The notes: a model not told the origin generated them from the sequence alone. A stretch of DNA of 32,101 bases from Micavibrio sp. UBA1850 (GCA_002338525.1 DDIM01000007.1:74471-106571), one strand, 5' to 3'. Positions 6,992-15,414 are shown, numbered from the stretch's first letter. Numbers and translations are program-made.

Positions 6992-8158
6992 ATGAGCAAC
7001 GACGACGATCAGGACAAGAAAAACAACGGCAAAAAACGCCAAAACCCGTGGGCGAAAAATGAGCCGAGCGACAAGAAAAAAGACCGCTCGAACAATGTTA
7101 CACCTTTTGGCCCTCGTAATGACTCTCATGACCTTGAAGATATGCTTAAAAAAGCCACATCAGGCATGTCTGGTCTAAAAGACACGCTTCCTGGCAATAT
7201 GGGCCCTTCAAAATTATTTGGTCTTGGCATTATTATAGCCGCCTTCATTTGGATTTTATCAGGTCTTTTCTTCATCGAGCCAAGCGAGCACGGTGTCGTC
7301 ATGACATTTGGTAAATACAGCAAAACAGAAGAGGTTGCAGGTCTAAAATGGCACATGCCATGGCCTATTCAGTCCCACGAAATCGTAAATGTCACAAACG
7401 AACGCCGTATTAAGATTGGTTTTGACGATTTTTCAAACCGCAACAATCGTGGTGATGTAAACAACCGTGATGTTAAAAGCGAAAGCCTGATGCTGACAGG
7501 CGATGAAAACATTATCGACATTGATTTTGTCGTTTTGTGGAAAATAGGCGATGCAAAAGATTATTTGTTCCGCATTCGTGATCCAGAAGCCACAATCAAA
7601 ATCGTCGCAGAAAGCGCAATGCGCGAAATTATCGGTCAAACAGAAATTCAACCCGCATTGACAGAGGCCCGTAGCCAAATCCAAGCAGACACACGTCAAT
7701 TGATGCAAGATATGCTGGACGAATATGAAGCCGGTGTTCAAATTAACAATGTTCAGCTTCAAAAAGTTGACCCACCGGCACCTGTGATTGATGCCTTCAA
7801 TGACGTGCAACGCGCCCGTCAGGAAAAAGAAGAGCTTCGAAACAAGGCTGAGGCCTATCGTAACGGGATCATACCTGTCGCACGAGGGGAAGCCGATAAA
7901 ATGATCCAAGAAGCCGAAGCCTACCAACAAGAAGTCGTTAACCGCGCAACAGGTGACGCGGCGCGTTTTTCTGCGATATACAACGAGTATAAAAACGCCA
8001 AGACGGTTACATCTGAACGCCTCTACATTGAGGCCTTAGAAAAAGTAATCGGCAATTCCAATACTGTGATTTTGGACAATGCGGGTGGTCAAGGGGCCGT
8101 GCCTTACCTATCCATCGACGCGTTGACGAATAAATCAAAAACGAACAAAGCAAATTAA
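6992..8158 (+). CDS. hflK: HflK, membrane protease modulator (SPFH/band 7)
   Basis: HflK and HflC form the large inner-membrane cage that surrounds FtsH and limits its access to membrane substrates. The 388-residue protein has a polar, lysine- and aspartate-rich cytoplasmic N-terminus (1-74), one membrane segment (about 75-95) and a periplasmic SPFH domain starting IEPSEHGVVMTFGKY (95-109). A long charged helix with QRARQEKEELRNKAEAYRN and EADKMIQEAEAYQQEV follows, then a C-terminal IEALEKVIGNSNTVIL segment. GAAGAGA lies about ten bases before the ATG. The gap of 15 bases to hflC indicates one operon. Confidence 0.96.
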   Translation: MSNDDDQDKKNNGKKRQNPWAKNEPSDKKKDRSNNVTPFGPRNDSHDLEDMLKKATSGMSGLKDTLPGNMGPSKLFGLGIIIAAFIWILSGLFFIEPSEHGVVMTFGKYSKTEEVAGLKWHMPWPIQSHEIVNVTNERRIKIGFDDFSNRNNRGDVNNRDVKSESLMLTGDENIIDIDFVVLWKIGDAKDYLFRIRDPEATIKIVAESAMREIIGQTEIQPALTEARSQIQADTRQLMQDMLDEYEAGVQINNVQLQKVDPPAPVIDAFNDVQRARQEKEELRNKAEAYRNGIIPVARGEADKMIQEAEAYQQEVVNRATGDAARFSAIYNEYKNAKTVTSERLYIEALEKVIGNSNTVILDNAGGQGAVPYLSIDALTNKSKTNKAN

Positions 8159-8173
8159 TCGGGAGAGTAAATC

Positions 8174-9040
8174 ATGAATTCTAAGCAAACCATTTTCCTT
8201 GTTATTTTTGCCGCCATCGTATTTGGTCTTGGCTCATCCATTTTTATGGTCAAAGAAACTGAGCAAGTGCTCGTGTTGCAATTTGGTGACCCACGTCAAC
8301 AAATCACAGAGCCGGGCCTTCACTTTAAAATACCTGTCGTACAAAACCTGAAAACATTTGAACGTCGTATTTTGAACGTCGACCCTCCTGCAGAAGAACT
8401 GCTTCTTGCCGATCAAAAACGTTTAGTGGTTGATACATTTGCTCGTTACAAAATTTCTGACATGTTGAAATACTATCAGACACTGGACACAGAAAACGCG
8501 GCAACTCAGCGTATGAGCAACATTATTAACGCGGCACTGCGTGGCGCGCTTGGTAAGGCCTCTCTTCCAGATGTGTTGTCTGAAAAACGTGATGATTTGA
8601 TGAAACGCATTCAAAATGAAGTCAATGTTGAAACAGCTAGATTTGGTATTGAAATTGTCGACTTACGTATTGTGCGCGCAGACCTTCCGGTTGAAGTCAC
8701 ACAAGCCACATATAACAGAATGAGATCAGAACGTGAAAGAGAAGCCCGTGAAGCCCGCGCGCAAGGGGCAGAGCTTTCACTTCAGATCAAATCAAAGGCT
8801 GACAAAGAAAGAGTCGTGATGATTTCAGAGGCTCAAAAAACGTCTCAAGAAATTCGCGCAGCAGGAGATCAAAAGGCTGTGAAGATATATGCAGACGCCA
8901 CAAATGTTGATCCTAATTTTTACGGGTTTTACCGTTCATTGGAAGCCTATAAAAATGTGCTTGCGAATCCTGACAAAACATTGGTGCTTTCCCCTGATAG
9001 CGATTTCTTCCAATATCTTGGCGATACACCGTCGCGATAG
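8174..9040 (+). CDS. hflC: HflC, membrane protease modulator (SPFH/band 7)
   Basis: HflC is the partner of HflK in the FtsH-regulating complex. It has 288 residues, an N-terminal membrane anchor (about 6-25), then the SPFH domain beginning VKETEQVLVLQFGDPRQ, including VDTFARYKISD and the amphipathic coiled region MRSEREREAREARAQGAE, which assembles with HflK. The C-terminal FYRSLEAYKNVL segment is typical of HflC. GGGAGAG precedes the ATG by about seven bases. A strong terminator follows 20 bases after the stop, so the operon ends here and degP is transcribed separately. Confidence 0.96.
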   Translation: MNSKQTIFLVIFAAIVFGLGSSIFMVKETEQVLVLQFGDPRQQITEPGLHFKIPVVQNLKTFERRILNVDPPAEELLLADQKRLVVDTFARYKISDMLKYYQTLDTENAATQRMSNIINAALRGALGKASLPDVLSEKRDDLMKRIQNEVNVETARFGIEIVDLRIVRADLPVEVTQATYNRMRSEREREAREARAQGAELSLQIKSKADKERVVMISEAQKTSQEIRAAGDQKAVKIYADATNVDPNFYGFYRSLEAYKNVLANPDKTLVLSPDSDFFQYLGDTPSR

Positions 9041-9061
9041 TTAAAAAGAATTTATACATTT

Positions 9062-9087
9062 AAGGCCTCATTTGAGGCCTTTTTTGT
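9062..9087 (+). terminator. Terminator after hflKC
   Basis: AAGGCCTCA and TGAGGCCTT form a stem with a tiny loop, followed by TTTTT. It begins 22 bases after the hflC stop. Confidence 0.9.
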
Positions 9088-9106
9088 AAGTTCAAAAATG
9101 CGCGCC

Positions 9107-9135
9107 TTGACCACGAGCAGACATAAGCCTATTTT
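9107..9135 (+). promoter_or_regulatory. Probable degP promoter
   Basis: TTGACC (9107-9112), a 17-base spacer and TATTTT (9130-9135) lie 50 bases before the degP start and just after the hflKC terminator. I see no clear RpoE or CpxR-type site. Confidence 0.5.
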
Positions 9136-9185
9136 TAAATTCAAGATTTCAAAACATATTCAATTGGTGAAAGAGGACCGTCAAA

Positions 9186-10604
9186 ATGAAACAAGCCTTT
9201 TTATTCTTTATAAGCATTATCGTACTTAATGTCGCTTCTGCTGCACATGCGGCTCCTGCGCCAGAAAGCTTTGCTGATCTGTCTGAAAAACTACTACCTT
9301 CGGTTGTAAACATTTCTTCAACGCAAAAAGTACAACAGCAAGACGTCGAGCAGATGCCAGATTTTCCAGAATTCCCTGAAGGGTCTCCCTTTCAGGACTT
9401 CTTTGAACAATTTATGGATCGCCGCAACACGCCCTTTAATGCGCCTCCACCAGCATCCCTTGGCTCAGGCTTCGTAATTGATGCGCAAAAAGGCTACATC
9501 ATCACGAATAATCACGTCATTAGTGACGCAGATGAAATTCGTGTGATTTTTCAAGATAACGAAAACGTCGAGGCCACGGTAATTGGTCGCGATGAAAAAA
9601 CAGATATTGCCGTGCTACAGGTAAAAACCAAACAACCTTTAACAGCCGTTTCATTTGGCGATAGTGATGAAATGCGTGTCGGGGATTGGGTGCTGGCCAT
9701 TGGTAATCCATTTGGATTGGGGGGGACTGTGACCGCTGGGATCATTTCCGCACAAAACCGTAACATACATGCGGGCCCTTACGATGATTTCTTGCAAACA
9801 GATGCTTCAATTAACAAGGGAAACTCTGGTGGCCCAATGTTTAATTTGAAAGGTGAGGTGATCGGCGTAAATACTGCGATTTTCTCCCCAACAGGAAGCT
9901 CTGTAGGCATTGGGTTTGCCGTGCCATCAGCACTTGTAAAGCCTGTTGTTGATCAGCTTATCCAATACGGAAAAACACGTAGAGGCTGGCTTGGTGTCCG
10001 TATACAAACGGTAACACCCGAAATTGCAGAAAGCCTAGAACTTCCCAAAACAATGGGAGCTATGGTTGCAAGCGTCACGAAAGACGGCCCTGCCGAAAAA
10101 GCAAATATCAAGATGGGCGACATCATTTTGAGTTTTGATGGCAAAGAAATTTCTGAAATGCGCGACCTTCCAAGAATTGTTGCCGAAACAGAGATCAACA
10201 AAGCCGTTGAGATCATCGTCTGGCGCGATGGCAAAAAGCAAAAAACGCGCGTCAAAATAGCAGAGCTTGAAGAAGCCGAAGAAGCAGGCCTTTTAGAGCA
10301 AAACCCTGAGATATCGTCTTCTACTGCGTCAAACCCGGTAGATATTGAAACAGTCGGGCTGAGCGTTGTTGACGATGCCGACAAGGTCATTATCTCTGAT
10401 GTTACCCAAATGGGTGAAGCCCTAGAAAAGGGGCTAAACATAGGTGACGTTATTCGCGAGATTAATCAGAAAAAAGTAAAATCCGCAAAAGACGTTAAAG
10501 CTAAGATTGAAAAAGCCAAAGACGCCGGCAAATCATCTGTCTTATTGCTTGTAGACCCACAAGGCCGCGGCGAAGCACGTTTTGTAGCCTTGAAGCTAAA
10601 ATAA
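9186..10604 (+). CDS. degP: DegP/HtrA (Do family) periplasmic serine protease
   Basis: This is a periplasmic chaperone-protease that degrades misfolded envelope proteins. The 472-residue precursor has a signal peptide ending near AHAAP (residues 1-23). The trypsin-like domain carries the triad H110 (TNNHVIS), D140 (KTDIAVLQV) and S214 (KGNSGGP). Two PDZ domains follow, roughly 265-350 and 385-470; RRGWLGVRIQTV marks the first. The start at 9186 has AGAGGA eight bases upstream. Its place after hflKC is common in alphaproteobacteria. The linker after PDZ1 is glutamate-rich (ELEEAEEAGLLEQ). It is flanked by terminators on both sides, so it is monocistronic. Confidence 0.96.
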   Translation: MKQAFLFFISIIVLNVASAAHAAPAPESFADLSEKLLPSVVNISSTQKVQQQDVEQMPDFPEFPEGSPFQDFFEQFMDRRNTPFNAPPPASLGSGFVIDAQKGYIITNNHVISDADEIRVIFQDNENVEATVIGRDEKTDIAVLQVKTKQPLTAVSFGDSDEMRVGDWVLAIGNPFGLGGTVTAGIISAQNRNIHAGPYDDFLQTDASINKGNSGGPMFNLKGEVIGVNTAIFSPTGSSVGIGFAVPSALVKPVVDQLIQYGKTRRGWLGVRIQTVTPEIAESLELPKTMGAMVASVTKDGPAEKANIKMGDIILSFDGKEISEMRDLPRIVAETEINKAVEIIVWRDGKKQKTRVKIAELEEAEEAGLLEQNPEISSSTASNPVDIETVGLSVVDDADKVIISDVTQMGEALEKGLNIGDVIREINQKKVKSAKDVKAKIEKAKDAGKSSVLLLVDPQGRGEARFVALKLK

Positions 10605-10630
10605 AACGATAATTAAAAGTCTAGATTTAA

Positions 10631-10662
10631 AGCCCGCACTCTTTATGAGATGCGGGTTTTTT
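10631..10662 (+). terminator. Terminator after degP
   Basis: CCCGCA and TGCGGG pair across a 12-base partly self-complementary loop and are followed by TTTTTT, 27 bases after the degP stop. Confidence 0.88.
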
Positions 10663-10731
10663 ATGATAAAGACCCAAAAACATAAGGAACGACCTGTAAA
10701 GCGACACTTCTTCTAATTAAATAACAAAGCT

Positions 10732-10747
10732 ATGTAAAAACTTACAT
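10732..10747. repeat. Short inverted repeat before the 50-residue gene
   Basis: ATGTAA-AAAC-TTACAT is a perfect 6-base inverted repeat followed by TTTT, in the otherwise featureless AT-rich gap after degP. It could be a weak terminator or an operator about 30 bases before the promoter candidate at 10775. Confidence 0.4.
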
Positions 10748-10774
10748 TTTTATAAAGATTGTCTTTGTTTTATG

Positions 10775-10803
10775 TTGACTTTGGCGTTCTACTCCCATAA
10801 AAC
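10775..10803 (+). promoter_or_regulatory. Possible promoter of the 50-residue gene
   Basis: TTGACT (10775-10780), a 17-base spacer and TAAAAC (10798-10803) lie about 45 bases before the small start codon. Confidence 0.4.
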
Positions 10804-10848
10804 AACGCTTCACAATTATTTAATTTACATGATTAGGGTCATAGAAAA

Positions 10849-11001
10849 ATGAACAGCAATCTCGCTTCGATTGAAACACTACGCACGCCAAAAACATCTG
10901 ACGCAGATCATTACAGCTATGCACTTAGTGTCTCTCCGAAACTATCTAAGGATGAGCTGAAGTTTTTCACCACTCTATCAAATAACGATAATAAAATTTA
11001 A
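10849..11001 (+). CDS. Small unknown protein, 50 residues
   Basis: An ATG at 10849 opens 50 codons ending in TAA at 11001. An AGGG lies about ten bases upstream and a promoter candidate precedes it. The product is polar, begins MNSNLASIETLRTPKTSD, ends ELKFFTTLSNNDNKI, and has no signal peptide, membrane segment or cysteine. I do not recognise it. It meets the minus-strand gene at 10998-11330 tail to tail with four shared bases, so the two stop codons overlap. Such tight packing favours a real gene, but the short length keeps this uncertain. Confidence 0.42.
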   Translation: MNSNLASIETLRTPKTSDADHYSYALSVSPKLSKDELKFFTTLSNNDNKI

Positions 11002-11330
11002 GGGAATAAACGGCGCATCTTAGGTAAAACCCATTTGTGCATAAATCCACTATTCGTCTTATCGATCACTTTAATGCATTTGTCACGCAATGATCGGGTT
11101 TTTGGGTCTAACCCCTGTAAACGGATCTCGATACGCTCTATCGCCTCACATGCTTTCAATTGTTCCGCAATCCAAAAAGCTTCATCCTGATTATTGCTGA
11201 TACCATGCTGACGCCAAACACGTCCTTTCTTCTCAGATTCAGCGACACTATATGAATAAACAGCATATTCTGCATTTCGAGATATGCTATCAGAAGATGA
11301 ATTGACCTGTGAACATGTGTTTACCGACAT
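10998..11330 (-). CDS. Unknown 110-residue protein
   Basis: The ATG at 11330 follows AGGAGA at ideal spacing, which makes the gene convincing. The N-terminal 20 residues are serine-rich and probably unstructured. The middle reads YAVYSYSVAESEKKGRVW and RQHGISNNQDEAFWIAEQL, a short beta-strand then helix arrangement with a conserved-looking WRQHG turn, then IERIEIRLQGLDP and a basic C-terminus ending KMRRLFP. No signal peptide, membrane segment or catalytic motif is seen. I do not recognise the family. It is transcribed away from ftsK, and the 272-base gap between them holds DnaA-type and CtrA-type sites that could also control this gene. Confidence 0.7.
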   Translation of the reverse strand: MSVNTCSQVNSSSDSISRNAEYAVYSYSVAESEKKGRVWRQHGISNNQDEAFWIAEQLKACEAIERIEIRLQGLDPKTRSLRDKCIKVIDKTNSGFMHKWVLPKMRRLFP

Positions 11331-11393
11331 CGTTATCTCCTATTCTTGTGTGCTTTAAATGACAAAACTATAAAATATCTTGCCTTTTGAACC

Positions 11394-11413
11394 TGTGGAC
11401 AGCCTGTGGATAA
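11394..11413 (-). promoter_or_regulatory. DnaA box with a degenerate neighbour
   Basis: On the minus strand 11413-11405 reads TTATCCACA, a perfect DnaA box. Eleven bases away 11402-11394 reads CTGTCCACA, seven of nine matches in the same orientation. Both lie in the ftsK upstream gap. Confidence 0.55.
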
Positions 11414-11445
11414 CTGTCTTACTGTCCTTACTCTATGAAAGAAGT

Positions 11446-11473
11446 GTTAACAAATGGTTAATATTTGTTTAAC
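11446..11473. promoter_or_regulatory. Two overlapping CtrA boxes upstream of ftsK
   Basis: Three TTAA cores are spaced exactly 11 bases apart at 11447, 11458 and 11469. The right pair reads TTAA-N7-TTAAC on the plus strand (11458-11473). The left pair reads TTAA-N7-TTAAC on the minus strand (11461-11446). Each is a perfect match to the consensus of the alphaproteobacterial cell-cycle regulator CtrA, and they share the middle core. Confidence 0.65.
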
Positions 11474-11506
11474 ATTTACGAAACCCTATATTTCCTGCGG
11501 TCTTTC

Positions 11507-11535
11507 TTGCAATTATGAATAAAGATACGTACTAT
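11507..11535 (+). promoter_or_regulatory. Possible ftsK promoter
   Basis: TTGCAA (11507-11512), a 17-base spacer and TACTAT (11530-11535) predict a start near 11542, about 60 bases before the ftsK ATG. The CtrA boxes lie about 35-60 bases upstream of the -35. Confidence 0.4.
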
Positions 11536-11602
11536 TATTGGTAACAAATCCCCATGCGAACGCTCTGTTCGTTAACAAATTCAAAAACGTGTAATCTTCA
11601 TT

Positions 11603-14071
11603 ATGGCTCGTACAAAAAAAACGACAAAAAAAACGACAAAAAAATCATCTCGTATCGCAAAGCTTATTCCTGAGCCGGCACAAAACTTTATTGCAAGACG
11701 CATACAAGACCTTTTTGCAATTGCCCTTTGTGCCTTTGCCCTCTTTTTATGTGCAAGCCTGCTGACTTATAACATGGCAGATCCGTCATGGAACACGTCC
11801 GTGTCGCCTGACATGCCAATACAAAACGTATTTGGTAGCAAAGGATCACATATCGCAGATCTAATGATTCAAGTCTTTGGAACAGCCAGCTATCTAATTG
11901 TTATTACGGCCTTCGTCTGGGGTGTGCGCGCATGGAAACGTCTGCGTCTTGGCCCTGTTTATTTACGTGTAACAGCCCTCATTACATGTCTTATTTTCTC
12001 TGCAATTGCACTCGCCCGTATTCCATCAGGCGCCGGCACGCCTACACCTTATTCTGGAGGAAGCGCCGGTGGCCAAATTTTAAATGCTCTGGCTGGCTTT
12101 TTTGACCCTGTTATGGGGACGTGGGGCCATAGTATTATTGCCGTATTTGCAGGCCTTATAGGATTAGTAGCCCTTAGCTTCACCCTTCCTATCACACGTG
12201 CGCAATGGATAAGCGCAGCATCATTTATTAAAACAAGTGCGATTAATATCGTTTTGACTATTTTGCGCATATTCTTTCAATTTAGCGACTGGGTTAAGCA
12301 CCATAACAATAATGCCTATACACCGCCTAAGCGCCCAGCCTTAGAAAAGAAACCTAAAGCCTCTTCAAACAAATCATCAGACGCAAAAACAATTATCAAA
12401 ACCGATACATCTAAAACGTCTAAAAAACCGGTACAAATGCCCGAACAAGACGAGCAAAAACCCGAAAAAGATATTGCAGTCGTGGCACCAAAAACTGTTC
12501 CTACCACGAGCGGAAAATCATCATCTCAAGGCAAACTAAGCCTTGGAGACGAAGATTGGGAGTATCCAACAGTTGATCTTTTGGAAGAAACACCAGACAC
12601 ACAAGAGGGACAAATTGACGAGCAAGCCCTCAAACGCAACGCAGAACTTCTTCAAAACGTCCTTGAAGATTATAACGTGCAAGGTGACATAGTCAGTATT
12701 CACCCAGGTCCTGTTGTTACTCTGTATGAGTTTGAACCTGCCCCTGGGACAAAATCAGCCCGTATTATCGGTCTAAGTGATGACATTGCGCGATCAATGT
12801 CGGCCATGTCAGTTCGCGCCAGTGTCGTGCCGGGACGCAACGTCATCGGTATTGAAATTCCTAACAAAGTTCGTCAAACCGTGTTCATGCGTGACATGTT
12901 AGAAACATCAACCTACACAAGCACAAAAGCCAAGCTCCCCCTTATACTAGGAAAAGACATTGGGGGAACGCCTATTATCGCAGATCTTGCAAAAATGCCG
13001 CACTTACTCGTCGCCGGAACCACAGGATCTGGTAAATCAGTTGCTGTAAACACAATGCTTTTGTCACTTCTCTACAAGCTCTCGCCAGAAAAATGCCGTT
13101 TGATTATGATCGACCCTAAAATGCTTGAGCTCTCAGTCTATAATGACATCCCCCACCTTCTGACCGAAGTGGTAACCGAGCCTGGCAAAGCCATCGTGGC
13201 GCTTAAATGGGCGGTTAAAGAAATGGAAGATCGATACCGCGCCATGTCTAAATTGGGGGTTCGTAACATTGACGGTTATAACGCACGGATGAAAGAAGCC
13301 CAGAAAAAGGGCGAAGTTCTTATGCGCACTGTTCAAACAGGCTTTGATGTCGAAACTGGAAAACCTATCTATGAAGACCAACCCATGGACATGAATGAAC
13401 TGCCATATATCGTCGTGATCGTCGACGAATTTGCAGATCTTATGCTTGTTGCAGGAAAGGATGTTGAGGCATCCTTACAGCGTTTGGCACAAATGGCTCG
13501 TGCAGCCGGAATACATATCATCATGGCCACGCAGCGCCCCTCTGTTGACGTGATCACAGGTGTTGTGAAAGCCAACTTCCCCACACGTATTTCTTTCCAA
13601 GTGACATCCAAAATCGACTCTCGTACCATCCTTGGAGATGGCGGAGCAGAACAGCTACTGGGTATGGGTGACATGCTCTACATGGCGGGGGGCGGCAAAA
13701 TCACACGTGTTCACGGGCCCTTTGCCTCAGACGATGATGTTGAGTCAGTCGTAAACCACTTGAAACTTCAAGGCGAGCCTAGCTACCTTGAAACCGTAAC
13801 TGTTGGTGGTGAAGATGATGGATTTGATCCGCTTGGCGGGACAGGTGGATCATCAGGCAGTGATGTCGATGAGCTTTATGATCAAGCCGTAGCCCTTGTC
13901 GCGCGCGAGCAAAAAGCATCAACCAGCTTTATTCAAAGATACTTGCAAATCGGTTATAACCGTGCCGCGCGTATTGTTGAAGAAATGGAATCTCAAGGCG
14001 TTATCGGCCCAGCAAATCACGTTGGAAAACGCGAAGTCCTTGTCCAAAGCCACGAAGAGGATGTTGCATAG
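11603..14071 (+). CDS. ftsK: DNA translocase FtsK
   Basis: FtsK is a septal membrane protein that pumps DNA and helps resolve and segregate the chromosome terminus at division. The 822-residue protein starts with a lysine-threonine-rich tract (4-16), then four membrane segments (about 37-57, 92-110, 122-140, 175-196). A short, low-complexity linker rich in K, S and P (235-315) joins the motor. The motor has Walker A GTTGSGKS (472-479), Walker B IVVIVDEFADLM near residue 605, and MATQRPSVDVITG. The C-terminal winged-helix gamma domain (about 755-822, with FIQRYLQIGYNRAARIVE) reads the polarity sequences in DNA. No good ribosome binding site precedes the ATG. Three genes follow on the same strand (lolA, reductase, recR), probably one unit. 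Confidence 0.97.
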   Translation: MARTKKTTKKTTKKSSRIAKLIPEPAQNFIARRIQDLFAIALCAFALFLCASLLTYNMADPSWNTSVSPDMPIQNVFGSKGSHIADLMIQVFGTASYLIVITAFVWGVRAWKRLRLGPVYLRVTALITCLIFSAIALARIPSGAGTPTPYSGGSAGGQILNALAGFFDPVMGTWGHSIIAVFAGLIGLVALSFTLPITRAQWISAASFIKTSAINIVLTILRIFFQFSDWVKHHNNNAYTPPKRPALEKKPKASSNKSSDAKTIIKTDTSKTSKKPVQMPEQDEQKPEKDIAVVAPKTVPTTSGKSSSQGKLSLGDEDWEYPTVDLLEETPDTQEGQIDEQALKRNAELLQNVLEDYNVQGDIVSIHPGPVVTLYEFEPAPGTKSARIIGLSDDIARSMSAMSVRASVVPGRNVIGIEIPNKVRQTVFMRDMLETSTYTSTKAKLPLILGKDIGGTPIIADLAKMPHLLVAGTTGSGKSVAVNTMLLSLLYKLSPEKCRLIMIDPKMLELSVYNDIPHLLTEVVTEPGKAIVALKWAVKEMEDRYRAMSKLGVRNIDGYNARMKEAQKKGEVLMRTVQTGFDVETGKPIYEDQPMDMNELPYIVVIVDEFADLMLVAGKDVEASLQRLAQMARAAGIHIIMATQRPSVDVITGVVKANFPTRISFQVTSKIDSRTILGDGGAEQLLGMGDMLYMAGGGKITRVHGPFASDDDVESVVNHLKLQGEPSYLETVTVGGEDDGFDPLGGTGGSSGSDVDELYDQAVALVAREQKASTSFIQRYLQIGYNRAARIVEEMESQGVIGPANHVGKREVLVQSHEEDVA

Positions 14072-14120
14072 GCATGCTTTTACACTTTGCTTTTTTACAA
14101 AATCAGCTTATTTATGGTGT

Positions 14121-14747
14121 ATGAAAAATATGAAACACATACTTATCGTTTGTCTAGCCGTGCTTATGGCATCGGTTGCAGCCCCTACATTCGCACTGGC
14201 TACTGAGCGCACACCCGAGGTGCAAAAAGCAGAAAACTATTTGCGAAATTTAAAAACAGCAAAGGCTCGTTTTATTCAAACAACATCAAACGGCCCTGAG
14301 CTAACAGGTGATTTTTATCTCTCTCGCCCAGGCCGCTTGCGTTTTGAGTATGATGATCCGTTAGATGATTATATCGTTGCCGACGGAACATTCATCTATT
14401 TTTACGATGGTGATATTAAAGAGCAAAGCAACGCCCCCATTGGTCAAACATTGGCAGACTTCATATTGCGTCCTAATATCCGCCTTACCAACGAAGATTT
14501 GAACATTCAACGCATTATGCATGTGGGTGATATGGTGCAAATTACAATTGCACAATCACACGACCCTGACTCTGGCACAATTACACTTGGTTTTGAAAAA
14601 GAGCCATACCGCCTTAAAAAATGGCGTGTTGTTGATGCGATGGGCGCTGTTACTGAGATCGAGTTAGAAGATATTCAAACGGGTGTGAAACTACCAAAAT
14701 CCCTCTTTGCCTTCATTGCGCCTAAAAAAGAAGGGTTTAACGACTAA
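14121..14747 (+). CDS. lolA: LolA-family outer-membrane lipoprotein carrier
   Basis: LolA carries lipoproteins across the periplasm to the outer membrane. The 208-residue precursor starts MKNMKHILIVCLAVLMASV with a signal peptide ending near TFALA (about residue 27). The mature part has the LolA features: LRNLKTAKARFIQTTSNG, LTGDFYLSRPGRLRFEYDDP, IVADGTFIYFYD and repeated beta strands ending in the FIAPKKEGFND tail. The ATG at 14121 is preferred because it gives a proper signal peptide; no clear ribosome binding site is seen. Position right after ftsK is usual in alphaproteobacteria. Its stop is one base from the next start. Confidence 0.92.
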   Translation: MKNMKHILIVCLAVLMASVAAPTFALATERTPEVQKAENYLRNLKTAKARFIQTTSNGPELTGDFYLSRPGRLRFEYDDPLDDYIVADGTFIYFYDGDIKEQSNAPIGQTLADFILRPNIRLTNEDLNIQRIMHVGDMVQITIAQSHDPDSGTITLGFEKEPYRLKKWRVVDAMGAVTEIELEDIQTGVKLPKSLFAFIAPKKEGFND

Positions 14748-14748
14748 T

Positions 14749-15414
14749 ATGCAGGCGAAAATCTTACGTATTCAACAGGTCTATAATGACCTAAAAATCT
14801 TTACGATTGAGCCACAAAAAGTCTTTAAACATAAAGCCGGTCAATATCTCATGGTCTTTGCACAAGGCTATGAGCCGCGCCCCTACTCTATTGCAAGCGC
14901 CCCCAACGACGACAACACTATCGAGCTTCATATACGCGCTTATGGCGGGCTTAGCAGCTTTTTATGCGATACGCTTAATGAAGGTGATATGATCGACATA
15001 GAAGGTCCATTAGGCAGTTGCACATATAAGGCGCAATGCAAAAAACCTATCCTCGCCCTTGCAGGGGGAACAGGCCTTGCACCTATGAAGGCCATCATAG
15101 AAAAGGCATTAAGCACTAAGCGAGACAACCCAGTCTATCTTTACCATGGCGCAAAAGACAAAGATCAGCTTTATCTCAACAACACCTTAACACAGTGGGC
15201 ACAAGATGATCCGCGCCTCGTGTACCGCCCTGTCGTGTCTCACACGCAAGACAGTGATATTCCATATGGTTTTTTAAACGAACATATTGCTCAAGATTTT
15301 GAATCCCTTAAAGACGTACGTTGCTATATGAGTGGCCCGCCAGAAATGCTTGCGTCTCTCCGTGACCTTGTGCTTGAGAAAAAAATTGACGAAAAACGTA
15401 TTCACTTCGATTGA
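14749..15414 (+). CDS. FAD-dependent NAD(P)H oxidoreductase, Fre/ferredoxin-reductase family
   Basis: The 221-residue protein is a two-domain flavin reductase. A FAD-binding beta barrel holds RPYSIAS (44-50) and the GGLSSFL stretch (66-72). The NAD(P)-binding domain begins LALAGGTGLAPMKAI (102-116) and ends with YMSGPPEMLASLRDLV, the usual C-terminal CGPP-like motif with S in place of C. It lacks a 2Fe-2S domain, so it should pass electrons to a flavin, ferredoxin or another protein; the partner is not shown. The ATG lies one base after the lolA stop, so translation is likely coupled. The name Fre or UbiB-type reductase would be a guess. Confidence 0.85.
   Translation: MQAKILRIQQVYNDLKIFTIEPQKVFKHKAGQYLMVFAQGYEPRPYSIASAPNDDNTIELHIRAYGGLSSFLCDTLNEGDMIDIEGPLGSCTYKAQCKKPILALAGGTGLAPMKAIIEKALSTKRDNPVYLYHGAKDKDQLYLNNTLTQWAQDDPRLVYRPVVSHTQDSDIPYGFLNEHIAQDFESLKDVRCYMSGPPEMLASLRDLVLEKKIDEKRIHFD

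Noticed and set aside
7433..7930. 165-codon minus-strand frame inside hflK
   Set aside because: Cysteine- and phenylalanine-rich translation antisense to a clear SPFH protein; a shadow.
11331..11602. Chromosomal replication origin
   Set aside because: DnaA and CtrA boxes are present, but there are too few DnaA boxes, no strong AT-rich unwinding repeat and no origin-type neighbours such as hemE or dnaA; a regulatory region is more likely.
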